A DNA stretch of 36,224 nt, taken from assembly GCA_018221285.1 (NCBI GenBank), contig JAAOYJ010000024.1, positions 77,156 to 113,379 of the forward strand. The letters are read 5' to 3'. Below the pieces are notes generated by a model. The model did not search any database, was not told the DNA's origin, and saw nothing but the letters and a program-made list of their open reading frames with translations. This document shows, piece after piece, positions 1 through 8,841 of this stretch. This DNA comes from Candidatus Pacearchaeota archaeon. Lineage in GTDB: Archaea; Nanobdellota; Nanobdellia; Pacearchaeales; GW2011-AR1. The position numbers and the translations under genes were made by a program. Position 1 is the first letter of the stretch. The number at the start of each line of letters is the position of its first letter.

Positions 1-30
1 ATGAGTTGGTGGGGCGAAGATGAAGAGTAA
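1..30 (+). CDS. C-terminal tail of an upstream gene (partial)
   Basis: The first nine codons (ATG AGT TGG TGG GGC GAA GAT GAA GAG) followed by TAA form an open frame that reaches the window edge. It is probably the acidic C-terminus of an upstream gene, although the first codon happens to be ATG. It overlaps the next gene's ATG by 11 nt, which fits an operon. Too little is visible to name it. Confidence 0.35.
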   Translation: MSWWGEDEE

Positions 31-565
31 AAATGAATATTCATTGCCATTTGGGAAAGATACTTTAACAGTTTCAATTTCTGACCCAAAAGTACATTAT
101 AGTACTTGGGGCCATGCTGTGGATTTTTTACTTCAATATGATGTTCCAATTTTGGCGGTTGCAAAAGGAAAAGTTGTAAATGTTAAGAATGATTCTGATG
201 TTGGAGGGGATGATGAAAAATTTGCTGACATAAAATATCAGAATTACATTACAATTAAACATGAGAATGAAGAATATTCGCAATATGTTCATATTGCCTA
301 TGAAGGTTCATTAGTTAAAGAAGGAGATATGGTGGAGGAAGGACAACCTATTGCTAAAGGGATTGGAATGATTGGGTATACTACTTCTCCCCATTTACAT
401 TTTATGGTATTTATAGTTAAAGATAATGAGGATGGATTTGAGAGTTTGGAAATTAATTGGAAAAATAATAATCACAAAACATATAAGGATGAAAGCGTAT
501 TCGAAGAAATCCAAAAATCAAAATATAACCCCTTAAGAGAGGCTGTTGCTAAAGCACAAATATAA
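20..565 (+). CDS. M23-like (LytM/duplicated hybrid motif) metallopeptidase-fold protein
   Basis: A 181-residue protein with the lysostaphin-like M23 signature: a GHAVDF segment near residue 31 (Asp35 a likely metal ligand), the turn 'VPILAVAKGKVV', a histidine in QYVHI (His91), and the metal-binding H-x-H in SPHLHF (His125, His127). The first His-Asp spacing is one residue shorter than the usual H-x3-D, so catalysis is not certain. M23 enzymes cut peptide cross-links in peptidoglycan. Archaea lacking peptidoglycan often carry such domains for other roles, for example against a partner's or bacterial envelope (inference). No signal peptide or membrane segment is visible, so an exported role is not supported. 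The start ATG overlaps the preceding frame's stop, and CDC48 follows 9 nt downstream. Confidence 0.75.
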   Translation: MKSKNEYSLPFGKDTLTVSISDPKVHYSTWGHAVDFLLQYDVPILAVAKGKVVNVKNDSDVGGDDEKFADIKYQNYITIKHENEEYSQYVHIAYEGSLVKEGDMVEEGQPIAKGIGMIGYTTSPHLHFMVFIVKDNEDGFESLEINWKNNNHKTYKDESVFEEIQKSKYNPLREAVAKAQI

Positions 566-574
566 AACTAAAAA

Positions 575-2866
575 ATGGCAAAAGAAAATAAAATACAATT
601 GAAAGTTGTTGAGGCTTTGCAGGATGATGCGTATAAAGGTATTGCTCGAATGGATGCAGAGTTAATGAGAGAGTTGGGTGTGAGACGGGGAGATGTTATT
701 ATGATTAAAGGAAGTCGTGAAACTGTTGCGATTGCTGACAGAGCTTATCCGGCAGATGTTGGGGAAGGAATAATTAGGATTGATGGGATCTTGAGAAAGA
801 ATGCAAGAGTTGGTTTAGGAGATGTTGTTGTTGTTACTAAAGCAGATATTAGAGAAGCGAAGAAGATTGTTATTGCTCCAGCACAAAAAGGAATTATGGT
901 TCAGGGAGATCCTGAAAGTTTGAAACGAGGACTTTTTGGAAGAGCAGTCTTGAAGGGAGATCTAGTTGTTTTAGGAGGAGTTCAGAGAAGAAAAGATTTA
1001 TTGTCGGATGAATTTGGGGACTTGAATGATATGTTGGGAGATATGTTAGGGAATATGGGCTTTGGAAATTTAGGAGGAGGAATCTCACAGATTCGGTTCA
1101 TGGTTGTTAATTCTAATCCTGGTAAACCGGTGATTATAACGGAAAATACAGAGGTCACGCTTAATCCTAAGGCTGTTGAGTTAACTGATGAAAAAATTCC
1201 TGAAATTAATTATGAAGATATTGGGGGGCTTAAAGAAGAGATTACGAAGATTCGTGAAATGGTTGAGATTCCTATGAAGAAGCCGGAAGTTTTTGAACAG
1301 TTGGGAATTCAACCTCCGAAAGGTATCTTGCTTCACGGTCCGCCTGGAACAGGTAAGACTTTGCTGGCCAAGGCTGTTGCAACAGAGTCGGAAGCTAATT
1401 TTATTTTGTTGAATGGTCCTGAGATAATGTCTAAATTTTATGGAGAGAGTGAGAAGAAGATTAGGGATATTTTTGAAGAGGCAGAGAAGGCTGCGCCGAC
1501 AATTATTTTTATTGATGAGATTGATGCGATTGCTCCGAAGAGAGAGGATGTGCATGGCGAGGTTGAGAGAAGAGTTGTTTCTCAGTTGTTGACAATGATG
1601 GATGGTTTGAAATCACGTGGAAGAGTTATTGTTATTGGTGCTACGAATCGGGTTAATGCGCTTGATCCTGCTTTGAGACGGCCTGGAAGATTTGATAGAG
1701 AGATTCCAATTAATGTTCCAGATAAAGATGGTAGATTGTCTATTTTGAAAATTCATACTAGGGGAATGCCTTTGAAGAATGTTGATTTGAATAAGTTGGC
1801 AGCAGTCACTCATGGGTTTGTTGGAGCAGACTTGGAATCATTGAGCAAGGAAGCTGCAATGAATGTTTTGAGGAAACATCTTGATGAAATTAATAAGCTA
1901 GATGAGGAAGAGATTCCTAAAGAGATTTTGGAGAAGTTAATTGTTAGGCATAAAGATTTTACAGATTCTTTGAAAGTTGTAAGGCCTTCTGCAATGAGAG
2001 AGGTTTTGGTTGAGACGCCGAATGTAGATTGGGATTCTGTTGGGGGTTTGGATAAGGTAAAGGAAGAGTTAAGGGAGGCTGTTGAGTGGCCAATGAAACA
2101 TCCAGGATGTTTTGAGAGAATGGGGATTCGACCGTCGAGAGGGATTTTACTTTATGGTCCGCCTGGTGTGGGTAAGACTTTAATTGCTAAAGCAGTTGCT
2201 AAGGAATCAGAAGCGAATTTTATTAATGTTAAAGGGCCTTCACTGTTGAGTATGTGGGTTGGAAAATCTGAGGAAGGTGTGAGGAAGATTTTTGAGAGGG
2301 CTAGGCAGGTTGCACCTTGTGTAATTTTCTTTGATGAGATGGATGCAATGGCGGGAAGAAGAGGAGTAGATGCGGGATCGAAAGTTACTGAAAGAGTTTT
2401 AAATCAATTGTTGGCTGAAATGGATGGGCTTGAGGATTTGAAAGATATTTTAATTATTGCTGCAACTAACAGACCGGATATGCTTGACCCTGCTGTTTTG
2501 AGGCCTGGAAGATTTGATAGGATCTTGTTAGTGAATGCTCCTGATGAAAAAGGGAGGGAGATGATTTTGAATATTCATACAAAAAAGATGAAGAAGGCAA
2601 AGGGTGTTAATCTCAAGGATATTGCTAAGAAAACAATTGGTTATACTGGTGCTGACCTGGAGGCTGTGACTCGTGAGGCAGGGATGCTTGCGTTGAGAGA
2701 GAATATCAATGCTGATGAAGTAAAGAAAAAGCATTTTGATGAGGCTTTGAAAAAGGTTAAGCCAAGTGTAACTAAGAACACGCTTGAAGTTTACAAAAAG
2801 GTTGAGGATAATTTCTTGAAATCAGCGAAGGCGGCAGTTCCAACACCGAGTAGTTATCTTGGGTGA
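575..2866 (+). CDS. cdc48: CDC48/VCP-type AAA+ ATPase
   Basis: A 763-residue two-ring AAA+ unfoldase, close to the usual archaeal length. The N-domain (about 1-200, double-psi barrel) is followed by D1 with Walker A GPPGTGKT (255-262) and Walker [10 protein letters not shown] (about 310-318), then D2 with Walker A GPPGVGKT (528-535) and Walker [10 protein letters not shown]. Arginine-finger regions (RRPGRFD and LRPGRFD) are present in both rings. Such proteins extract and unfold substrates for the proteasome and other pathways. Two oddities stand out. There is a Gly/Met/Asp-rich insert at about 141-172 at the end of the N-domain. The protein ends SSYLG, not in the HbYX motif used for proteasome docking. 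Codons for that C-terminus are duplicated downstream at 2908-2925. It is likely co-transcribed with the M23-like gene. Confidence 0.97.
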   Translation: MAKENKIQLKVVEALQDDAYKGIARMDAELMRELGVRRGDVIMIKGSRETVAIADRAYPADVGEGIIRIDGILRKNARVGLGDVVVVTKADIREAKKIVIAPAQKGIMVQGDPESLKRGLFGRAVLKGDLVVLGGVQRRKDLLSDEFGDLNDMLGDMLGNMGFGNLGGGISQIRFMVVNSNPGKPVIITENTEVTLNPKAVELTDEKIPEINYEDIGGLKEEITKIREMVEIPMKKPEVFEQLGIQPPKGILLHGPPGTGKTLLAKAVATESEANFILLNGPEIMSKFYGESEKKIRDIFEEAEKAAPTIIFIDEIDAIAPKREDVHGEVERRVVSQLLTMMDGLKSRGRVIVIGATNRVNALDPALRRPGRFDREIPINVPDKDGRLSILKIHTRGMPLKNVDLNKLAAVTHGFVGADLESLSKEAAMNVLRKHLDEINKLDEEEIPKEILEKLIVRHKDFTDSLKVVRPSAMREVLVETPNVDWDSVGGLDKVKEELREAVEWPMKHPGCFERMGIRPSRGILLYGPPGVGKTLIAKAVAKESEANFINVKGPSLLSMWVGKSEEGVRKIFERARQVAPCVIFFDEMDAMAGRRGVDAGSKVTERVLNQLLAEMDGLEDLKDILIIAATNRPDMLDPAVLRPGRFDRILLVNAPDEKGREMILNIHTKKMKKAKGVNLKDIAKKTIGYTGADLEAVTREAGMLALRENINADEVKKKHFDEALKKVKPSVTKNTLEVYKKVEDNFLKSAKAAVPTPSSYLG

Positions 2867-2925
2867 TTGATTCGTCCCGCCCACCTTCCCGTACGCGCTG
2901 ACGCGCGGGTAGTTATTTGGGATAG
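2849..2925 (+). repeat. Duplicated C-terminal codons of cdc48 around a GC-rich hairpin
   Basis: Copy 1 (2849-2866) encodes S-S-Y-L-G-stop (AGT AGT TAT CTT GGG TGA). Copy 2 (2908-2925) encodes G-S-Y-L-G-stop (GGT AGT TAT TTG GGA TAG), 59 nt further on. Apart from the first codon, the differences are synonymous or stop-for-stop. The 41 nt between are markedly GC-richer than the surroundings and can fold as CCCG-ta-CGCG-ctga-CGCG-CGGG (about 2888-2909). Copy 2 is not in frame with copy 1, so readthrough cannot join them. Either a small insertion supplied a recoded gene end, or allelic replacement left the old end behind. Confidence 0.6.
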
Positions 2926-2941
2926 TGTGGCACAATAATTC

Positions 2942-2948
2942 TTATATA
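2942..2948 (+). promoter_or_regulatory. TATA box of the histidine kinase gene
   Basis: TTATATA ends 21 nt before the ATG at 2970. This is the spacing seen before most genes here and implies a leaderless or near-leaderless mRNA. Confidence 0.6.
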
Positions 2949-2969
2949 GATTGATTGCATTTATTTTAG

Positions 2970-4886
2970 ATGTCTGAGGATAGGGATTTGGAAAAGGAAT
3001 TGTTGGAGAGTGAGGAGAAATATAAGAGCTTTTTTGACAATGCCCAAGTTGGAATATTCAGAACAAGAATTTCCGATGCCAAAATAATTGAAATAAATAA
3101 AAAATATGCTAATATAGCAGGGTATTCAACTATTAAAGAGTGTCTAGATGATTTTAATATCTTAGAGAGTTATGTTGATTTTAGTAAAAGGGGAGAATTA
3201 TTAAAGATATTAGAAGAACACGGAAAAGTAGATAATTTTGAGACACAACATATACGAAGAGATGGTTCTAAATTTTGGATTGATTTTTCTGCACAAATAT
3301 ATCTTGAACAAGGATATTTAGAAGGAGTTTTAATTGATATAACGGGCCGTAAGCAGGCAGAAGAGGATTTGAAATTATTCAAGACATTAGTTAGTCACGC
3401 AAACGATGCGATTTATCTTGTAGATCCTATAACAAGCCAGTTTTTAGATGTGAATGATAAGGCATGTGAAGATCTTGGTTATGCGCGTGAAGAATTGATG
3501 AGAATGAGAGTTAGAGATATTGATTCAGTAACTCCGGAAGGGTTTTGGGAGAGTCATATAGAAGAAGTTAGGAAGAGACCTATGGTGTTTGAAGGAGAAC
3601 ACAAACGTAAAGATGGTTCAGTATTTCCTGTAGAATTAAGTGTGAGGTATGTTCCTGTGAAAGAAAAAGATTATATGATTGCTGTTGTCCGTGATATGAC
3701 AACCCGTAAGCAAGCAGAAGAAGAAAAGAAAACTCTTGAGGCCCAGCTTAGGCAATCACAAAAAATGGAATCTATTGGAACTTTGGCAGGAGGGATTGCT
3801 CATGATTTTAATAATATTTTATTTCCGATTATGGGTTATGCGGAGATGAGTTTGGATAATTTACCTGAAGATAGCCCCATACAAGAAAATTTAACTAATA
3901 TTTTACAAGGATCGAAACGTGCAAGAGATCTCGTTCAACAAATTCTTACATTCTCAAGACAGGATGAAACAGAACGGGAGCCAACACAATTAACACTTAT
4001 CGCTAAAGACTCATTAGATTTTCTTAGAAAATCTCTTCCTACAACCATCGAGATATATAGGAATATTCATAAGGTAAAACCTGTTATAGCAAACTATACT
4101 CAAATGCAGCAGGTTATTATAAATCTTGTTAAAAATGCTGCTAATGCTATGGATGACAAAGGAAGATTAGATTTTGAACTTCAAAATGTTGAACTTGATG
4201 CAGATTTTACAGAACCCAACCTTAATTTAAATCCAGGACCGCATGTCAAATTATCTTTAAGAGATACAGGACATGGCATATCAAAAGAGATTGTTGGAAA
4301 AATATTTGACCCCTTTTATACAACAAAGGAACGTGGAGAAGGAACAGGTCTTGGATTATCAGTAGTTCATGGAATAGTTAAATCACATGGAGGAGATATA
4401 GCAGTATATAGTGAGCCTGGAAAAGGTACAAATTTTACAGTATATTTTCCTACAGAAGAAGGAGAAACTGAAGAAGGCCTTGAAAAAATAGTTAAAGAAA
4501 TTCCAACAGGAAATGAGAGAATTCTTTTAGTAGATGATGATCCAAAGATTGTAGATATGAGTGGGAAAATGCTTGGAAATCTTGGGTATAATATTACTGC
4601 AAGAACAAGTTCTGTGGAAGCATTAGAATTATTTAAAACACAACCTGAGAAATATGAACTTGTTATAACTGATATGACAATGCCAGATATGGCAGGAGAT
4701 GAATTAGCAGAAGAATTAATGAAAATTAGGCCTGGGATGCCTGTTGTTCTTTGTACAGGTTTTAGTAGAAAAATTGATGAAGAAAGAGCAAAGAGTTTAG
4801 GGATAAAAGCATTTCTAATGAAACCCTTCGTAAAAGGAGAAATTGCAGAGATTATTAGGGATGCGCTTGATTCTAAAAAAAGATGA
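2970..4886 (+). CDS. Hybrid sensor histidine kinase (PAS-PAS-HisKA-HATPase-receiver)
   Basis: A 638-residue soluble sensor kinase. Two PAS domains (about 15-130 and 137-250) each end in a PAC-type tail (DITGRKQAEE and DMTTRKQAEE). The dimerisation/phosphoacceptor helix has His278 in GGIAHDFNN. The HATPase domain shows an N box (INLVKNAANAM, Asn385 region), G1 DTGHG (432-436) and a G2 segment with GEGTGLGL. The C-terminal receiver has acidic VDDD (521-524), phosphoacceptor Asp568 in VITDMTMP, and Lys618 in MKPF. No membrane segment is present, so it senses a cytoplasmic signal such as a ligand or redox change through PAS. Two-component proteins in DPANN-like archaea are usually seen as acquisitions from bacteria. 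The next gene is a free receiver 38 nt downstream with its own TATA box, a likely partner. Confidence 0.95.
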   Translation: MSEDRDLEKELLESEEKYKSFFDNAQVGIFRTRISDAKIIEINKKYANIAGYSTIKECLDDFNILESYVDFSKRGELLKILEEHGKVDNFETQHIRRDGSKFWIDFSAQIYLEQGYLEGVLIDITGRKQAEEDLKLFKTLVSHANDAIYLVDPITSQFLDVNDKACEDLGYAREELMRMRVRDIDSVTPEGFWESHIEEVRKRPMVFEGEHKRKDGSVFPVELSVRYVPVKEKDYMIAVVRDMTTRKQAEEEKKTLEAQLRQSQKMESIGTLAGGIAHDFNNILFPIMGYAEMSLDNLPEDSPIQENLTNILQGSKRARDLVQQILTFSRQDETEREPTQLTLIAKDSLDFLRKSLPTTIEIYRNIHKVKPVIANYTQMQQVIINLVKNAANAMDDKGRLDFELQNVELDADFTEPNLNLNPGPHVKLSLRDTGHGISKEIVGKIFDPFYTTKERGEGTGLGLSVVHGIVKSHGGDIAVYSEPGKGTNFTVYFPTEEGETEEGLEKIVKEIPTGNERILLVDDDPKIVDMSGKMLGNLGYNITARTSSVEALELFKTQPEKYELVITDMTMPDMAGDELAEELMKIRPGMPVVLCTGFSRKIDEERAKSLGIKAFLMKPFVKGEIAEIIRDALDSKKR

Positions 4887-4895
4887 TTAGTAAGT

Positions 4896-4903
4896 TTTAT
4901 AAA
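4896..4903 (+). promoter_or_regulatory. TATA box of the receiver gene
   Basis: TTTATAAA ends 21 nt before the ATG at 4925, just after the kinase stop codon. It suggests the receiver can be transcribed independently of the kinase. Confidence 0.6.
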
Positions 4904-4924
4904 TGGTTAGAGAGAGTATTTTAG

Positions 4925-5353
4925 ATGGAAAATAAAGGAAGAAATCATTTTATTATAGTAGATGATGAGGATGCGATTAGAGATTTTCTTAGACAATTTG
5001 CTGAAAGGGCTGACAGTGAATGTGATATTTATGAGGCTAAAAATGGGGAAGAATGTTATAATCGTTTGAGAGAATTATCTAAAAATGGTTCCTATGGGAA
5101 GATTTTTATGACTGTTGATCATGGTATGCCAAATTTGACTGGTTTAGATATGTTAAGAAAAGTTAAAGATACTGGTTTGGCTAAAAAATTTGGAGACAAA
5201 TTGATGACATATATGATTTTTTCTGAACACCAAGATTATGGTGAGGAAATAGGAATCGCTGCTGTGGAAGAAGGTCTAGCAAAAGGTTATCGTATAAAAC
5301 CTGCTTCTGGAATGGAGATTGCTGCTCTATCAAGAAAACATTTCACCGCGTAA
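4925..5353 (+). CDS. Stand-alone response-regulator receiver protein
   Basis: A 142-residue single receiver domain with no output domain. The acidic pair Asp13-Asp14 (IIVDDEDAIRDFLRQF), phosphoacceptor Asp65 (FMTVDHGMPN), a Ser in the usual Ser/Thr position (IFSEHQ, Ser100) and Lys125 (YRIKPAS) are all in place. It probably works as a phosphotransfer or protein-contact module for the adjacent hybrid kinase (inference from adjacency). The end lies 16 nt from the convergent Cys-rich gene. Confidence 0.88.
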   Translation: MENKGRNHFIIVDDEDAIRDFLRQFAERADSECDIYEAKNGEECYNRLRELSKNGSYGKIFMTVDHGMPNLTGLDMLRKVKDTGLAKKFGDKLMTYMIFSEHQDYGEEIGIAAVEEGLAKGYRIKPASGMEIAALSRKHFTA

Positions 5354-5369
5354 CCTCCAACCATCCCAA

Positions 5370-5714
5370 TCAATATCTCAAAAGCCAGATATCCACATTA
5401 AAATCTTCTTTGAACTTCTCCACGACTTTTTCATCTTCGACGCTTTTCACAATTATATTCTTTGTTCTATTTGTGAAGCAATACACGCAAAGATTGACTT
5501 GAAGTGAATCACATGCGATGCAGTTAATTGCCGATGGATTTTCTTCAGCATCTTTAATTAATTTTCTCAGAAGTTTTCTTACCTTTTTCATCTCAGCTTT
5601 TTTCAAATCTCTATCTCTTACCCAGGCAATGAGCCCTCTTGCAGAGCAAGAGGGACATAGAGGGTTGGTTATTGGTTGAACACAATCAGTGCATAAGTGT
5701 GTCATCTTTAACAT
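5370..5714 (-). CDS. Small cysteine-rich (zinc-ribbon-like) protein, function unknown
   Basis: A 114-residue protein with an N-terminal pair of Cys knuckles (CTDC then CPSC) and a second set in the middle (CIAC and CVYC, plus a lone Cys), suggesting two zinc sites. Between them is a basic segment rich in Lys/Arg (about 30-50). The pattern resembles small archaeal nucleic-acid-binding or translation-associated zinc proteins, but no family was recognised. The start is supported by a TATA box (TTTATATAAAAT on the minus strand, about 5730-5741) ending roughly 20 nt upstream of the ATG. It converges on the receiver gene. Confidence 0.75.
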   Translation of the reverse strand: MLKMTHLCTDCVQPITNPLCPSCSARGLIAWVRDRDLKKAEMKKVRKLLRKLIKDAEENPSAINCIACDSLQVNLCVYCFTNRTKNIIVKSVEDEKVVEKFKEDFNVDIWLLRY

Positions 5715-5808
5715 GATATGGAGAATCTAATATTTTATATAAACAAGCGTAGTCTTTTTTTAGACAATTCTTATTAGTAACTCAACTGAGACAATATCTC
5801 GTGGTTAC

Positions 5809-6555
5809 TTAGGAATAAGTAATCCTTGCTTCTTCCCATAAAATCTCAAAATAATTTTGGTAAGCTTTTGCAAGCGACTCATTTTCGATTATTATTGTTG
5901 TGAATGGAGGTTCCCATAGGAAAAACATGATTTTGTTCCCACAGATTATTGTGTTTATTTTTGTGTTATAAAGTGAGGGAAGATATCTTGCCTCTGTGTG
6001 GGGCATTTGAGTTAGTTCTTTTATTCGTTTGGTTGCATCTAAATTATAGATATGTTTCATTATAATCCCTTTACTAATCCTTTTTTTATGGAACTCGTGT
6101 ATAAATCCTCCGAGAATCTCTACAGCCTCTTTTGGAATACCATATGTGGATATTTGGGAATTTAATTCTAATAAATCACTCATTGTGGTTCGGATTGATT
6201 GAACTCCTTCAGTAGAAATGATTTTAGTTTCACTTTTTTTTGGTTTACTATGAATTTCTTCCATCTTTGGAATTATTTTTTCTAAGTCATGTGCTTTTTG
6301 GTTAAAATAATCAAGCAAATTTTTTGGAGGAATTGGGTAAAAAACTTTTCTGTCATTTTCAACCCCTTGATTAACAATCCCTTTTTGAATTAATTTTTCA
6401 AGAATATCATAAACATTCGGCCGATGAATTTTCGTTCCTTTTGATATGTCTCCAGCAGATGATTTTCCAACACTTATAAGTTCTAAATAAACAATTATTT
6501 CATTTTTTGATAAACCTATTGATTCAAGTATTGGAGTTATTTCTTCATTAGGCAT
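5809..6555 (-). CDS. TrmB-family transcriptional regulator
   Basis: A 248-residue protein. The N-terminal winged helix (about 5-75) matches the TrmB family: a 'LSKNEIIVYLELI' helix, 'AGDISKGTKIHRPNVYDILE' as the recognition helices and a wing ending in KVFYPIPP. A coiled segment (about 78-105) leads to a C-terminal effector domain. TrmB proteins usually sense sugars or other metabolites. Its start overlaps the end of the upstream receiver-dehydrogenase fusion by 8 nt, so the two are translated from one mRNA. They plausibly act in one regulatory circuit, with the fusion protein sensing or making a metabolite and TrmB controlling genes (inference). Confidence 0.9.
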   Translation of the reverse strand: MPNEEITPILESIGLSKNEIIVYLELISVGKSSAGDISKGTKIHRPNVYDILEKLIQKGIVNQGVENDRKVFYPIPPKNLLDYFNQKAHDLEKIIPKMEEIHSKPKKSETKIISTEGVQSIRTTMSDLLELNSQISTYGIPKEAVEILGGFIHEFHKKRISKGIIMKHIYNLDATKRIKELTQMPHTEARYLPSLYNTKINTIICGNKIMFFLWEPPFTTIIIENESLAKAYQNYFEILWEEARITYS

Positions 6556-7867
6556 TTTTTAGGTATCGTTCTGGAATTATTTGTGAAGGAATGTATATAT
6601 TTCTTGCGCTTTCAAGTGCCTCTTTTTCATCACTATCTAGATTAGGGAGAGAGAGTGCTGAAATAGTTAAGTCTTTATGTATTTTTACTAATCTGTTTTC
6701 AAAGTACTTTCCTGTCCATACTCCCCACGAGAAAGTTGATTGAGATCTTCTTCTTGATAAATCGTCAATTATTCTTTCACACCCTTCTACAACTTCTTCA
6801 GGATTTGTTCTAACATGAACTGCACTATTCTGTACCCTCTTCCCTTTTTCTTCTAATGATTCAAGAATATCTTCTCTTATTGCTTTATAATTTTCTATTT
6901 TCTTTCCGTTAACCTCGGTGGTAGATAAGAGATAGGCTGGGTTTCCATGAGAGCCCCCCACTAATACCGAAATTTTTTCAGGATCTTCTCCTAATTTTTT
7001 AGCAATACTACTTCTTATACGAATAGAATCTGTTACCCCCATCCCTATTTGCCTTGATTCATGAATTCCATATTGCCTTCCTAATTCTAAAAAACGAGCT
7101 ATTGGATTTGAAATAGTAATTATTAGTTCATTACTTTTGCTTCCTGCTATCCCTTTTAATATTGGAGATACTCGTGGAGAAGCTTCATCCCATTCCTTTT
7201 CTCTTGTTATCCCTGAGGTATATCTTGCTCCAGAGGCAATGAATGTCATGTGTGCATTAGGTTCTACAAAACTCTCAAGGCTTTTATGGAGTTTTATTTC
7301 TTCAGACATGTATCCTAAGACATGTTTTATTTCTTCATATTTTCTTTCTGAATGAAACTTGCTCCAAACATGAATTTTCTTTGTCCAATAATCTTTTCTT
7401 GATCTTTTCAAGTTTTTTCTCGACCTTTTCAAAAGTTCTAAACCTATCTCACCTAATCCTGCTATCTTAATCTCTAATGGGATCCTAAATCTTCCATCTT
7501 TTTGTAGCCTTTCTACAGTTTTTATTAGATTATTTTTCCCAAATGGTTTCTCCATCCACCCATCCAAATCATTTTCTATAGCTTGTTTTGCTTCTTCACG
7601 TGTACCGCGTCCCGTGATAATTACTATTGGTAAATAAGGGTGTTTTTGTTTTATGAGCCCCCCTACATTAACTCCATTTAATCCCCTTCTTAAGTTTATA
7701 TCTAAGAAAACTATACTTGCGTGCTCATAAGGGTTATAGTTTAGATTATCTATTTCAGAAGGGTCTTCAAAAGTTTTTACTGAGAAATTTAAGCTTTTTA
7801 AGAGTCCTGAAAAAGCCTTTCTTAAATGCTTATTATCATCAATTACTAACGCTAAAGGTGGTTTCAT
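6548..7867 (-). CDS. Receiver domain fused to a malate/lactate dehydrogenase-like domain
   Basis: A 439-residue fusion. Residues 1-125 form a complete receiver: Asp10-Asp11, phosphoacceptor Asp56 (IVFLDINL), Thr85 (IIITGRG) and Lys107 (MEKPFG). Residues about 132-430 follow the LDH/MDH fold in order: nucleotide loop GLGEIG (137-142); a substrate loop with Arg215 and Arg222 (ARYTSGITR), matching the two active-site arginines of malate dehydrogenases; SNPIARF (Asn254); the Asp280/Arg283 pair in GVTDSIRIR; and catalytic His307 in VGGSHGNPA. The acidic residue that normally binds the NAD ribose at the end of the second strand is not evident (HVWSKFHSERK), so cofactor choice may differ. All expected catalytic residues seem kept, so it may be an active enzyme gated by phosphorylation. 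It overlaps the TrmB gene. Confidence 0.88.
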   Translation of the reverse strand: MKPPLALVIDDNKHLRKAFSGLLKSLNFSVKTFEDPSEIDNLNYNPYEHASIVFLDINLRRGLNGVNVGGLIKQKHPYLPIVIITGRGTREEAKQAIENDLDGWMEKPFGKNNLIKTVERLQKDGRFRIPLEIKIAGLGEIGLELLKRSRKNLKRSRKDYWTKKIHVWSKFHSERKYEEIKHVLGYMSEEIKLHKSLESFVEPNAHMTFIASGARYTSGITREKEWDEASPRVSPILKGIAGSKSNELIITISNPIARFLELGRQYGIHESRQIGMGVTDSIRIRSSIAKKLGEDPEKISVLVGGSHGNPAYLLSTTEVNGKKIENYKAIREDILESLEEKGKRVQNSAVHVRTNPEEVVEGCERIIDDLSRRRSQSTFSWGVWTGKYFENRLVKIHKDLTISALSLPNLDSDEKEALESARNIYIPSQIIPERYLKNA

Positions 7868-7929
7868 TTTCTCTTAATCTAATAAGGCATCCGAGATATT
7901 TATGCTTTTATATATTTAGATGGTCTACT

Positions 7930-8811
7930 TTATCTCGTAGTCACAATTATTTCTCCATCATCATCGATTAATATTGTGTGTTCTGCTTGGCTGACTTTTG
8001 CTCCTGATGATTCTATTAATTGTTCAAAATGATGCAAGTTTCCGTTGGCTTCTAGCTGTTTTAATCCGAATAAAGCTTTTGTGCCGAATTTTTTGACAAG
8101 CCAGCGAGAGCAAAAAGGAAGTGTTTGATATTCTTCTATTATGAAATGGAGGACTTCCCTTGCAATCGGACTTCTTACGTTTTTGTGTTCTATTAACATA
8201 TAGATTCCTGATTGTTTTCCATCTCTAACTTTTCCGTTTCCAGTGGTTGCGAATGGCTCTATAGCGTAAACTCCTGTCTTTATCTTAATGTCTTTTTTGT
8301 CATCAAAGTTTGGGATTGTTACGCCTGCGTGTAGTTCGTGTTGTTTAATCTCATGTCCTGATAGATTTATTATTGGGGAAAATCCATGCGAATTAATTGT
8401 TTCTTGAATTGATCCACCTATTTCACTTGTTGTTATACCTTTTTTTGTAATCTTGATTGCATTTTCAAGAGCTTGTTCAGAAGCTTCGATTAGTTTTTTG
8501 TTTTCTTCAGAATTTTCTAAATCAATTGAGAATGCGGTGTCTGCTAGCCAACCGTCAACAGAGACGCCCATATCGATTTTCAGCAATCCATGAGCTTTGG
8601 TTTCGTCGTCGTGGGAGGGGGTAGAGTGTGCTGCAATTTCATCAATAGCCAAGCTCACAGGGAATGCGGGCTTTCCGCTCAATTCAATTATTTTAGTCTC
8701 GATTTTCTTAGCAATCTCTAAAAGAGGCACGTCTTTTTTTATTAGAGGTTTGATATAATCTCTAACTTGTGCTGCGATTTTTCCAGCGAGCAGAATTTTT
8801 GCTTTGTTCAT
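7930..8811 (-). CDS. map: Methionine aminopeptidase, type II
   Basis: A 293-residue pita-bread-fold metalloprotease that removes the initiator Met from nascent proteins. The ligand set can be read in order: His in NEIAAHSTP-like context (DEIAAHSTP), two Asp in KIDMGVSVDGWLADTAF, His in LSGHEIKQH, Glu in YAIEPFATTG, and a final Glu in AEHTILI. The C-terminal insert typical of type II (archaeal/eukaryotic) enzymes is present between the third and fifth ligands. A minus-strand TATA (TTTAAAAAC, around 8837-8845) lies about 26 nt before the ATG, so it has its own leaderless promoter. Confidence in the family is high. Confidence 0.96.
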   Translation of the reverse strand: MNKAKILLAGKIAAQVRDYIKPLIKKDVPLLEIAKKIETKIIELSGKPAFPVSLAIDEIAAHSTPSHDDETKAHGLLKIDMGVSVDGWLADTAFSIDLENSEENKKLIEASEQALENAIKITKKGITTSEIGGSIQETINSHGFSPIINLSGHEIKQHELHAGVTIPNFDDKKDIKIKTGVYAIEPFATTGNGKVRDGKQSGIYMLIEHKNVRSPIAREVLHFIIEEYQTLPFCSRWLVKKFGTKALFGLKQLEANGNLHHFEQLIESSGAKVSQAEHTILIDDDGEIIVTTR

Positions 8812-8841
8812 GTTTTAGAATAAGAGAATTAGTTTTTAAAT

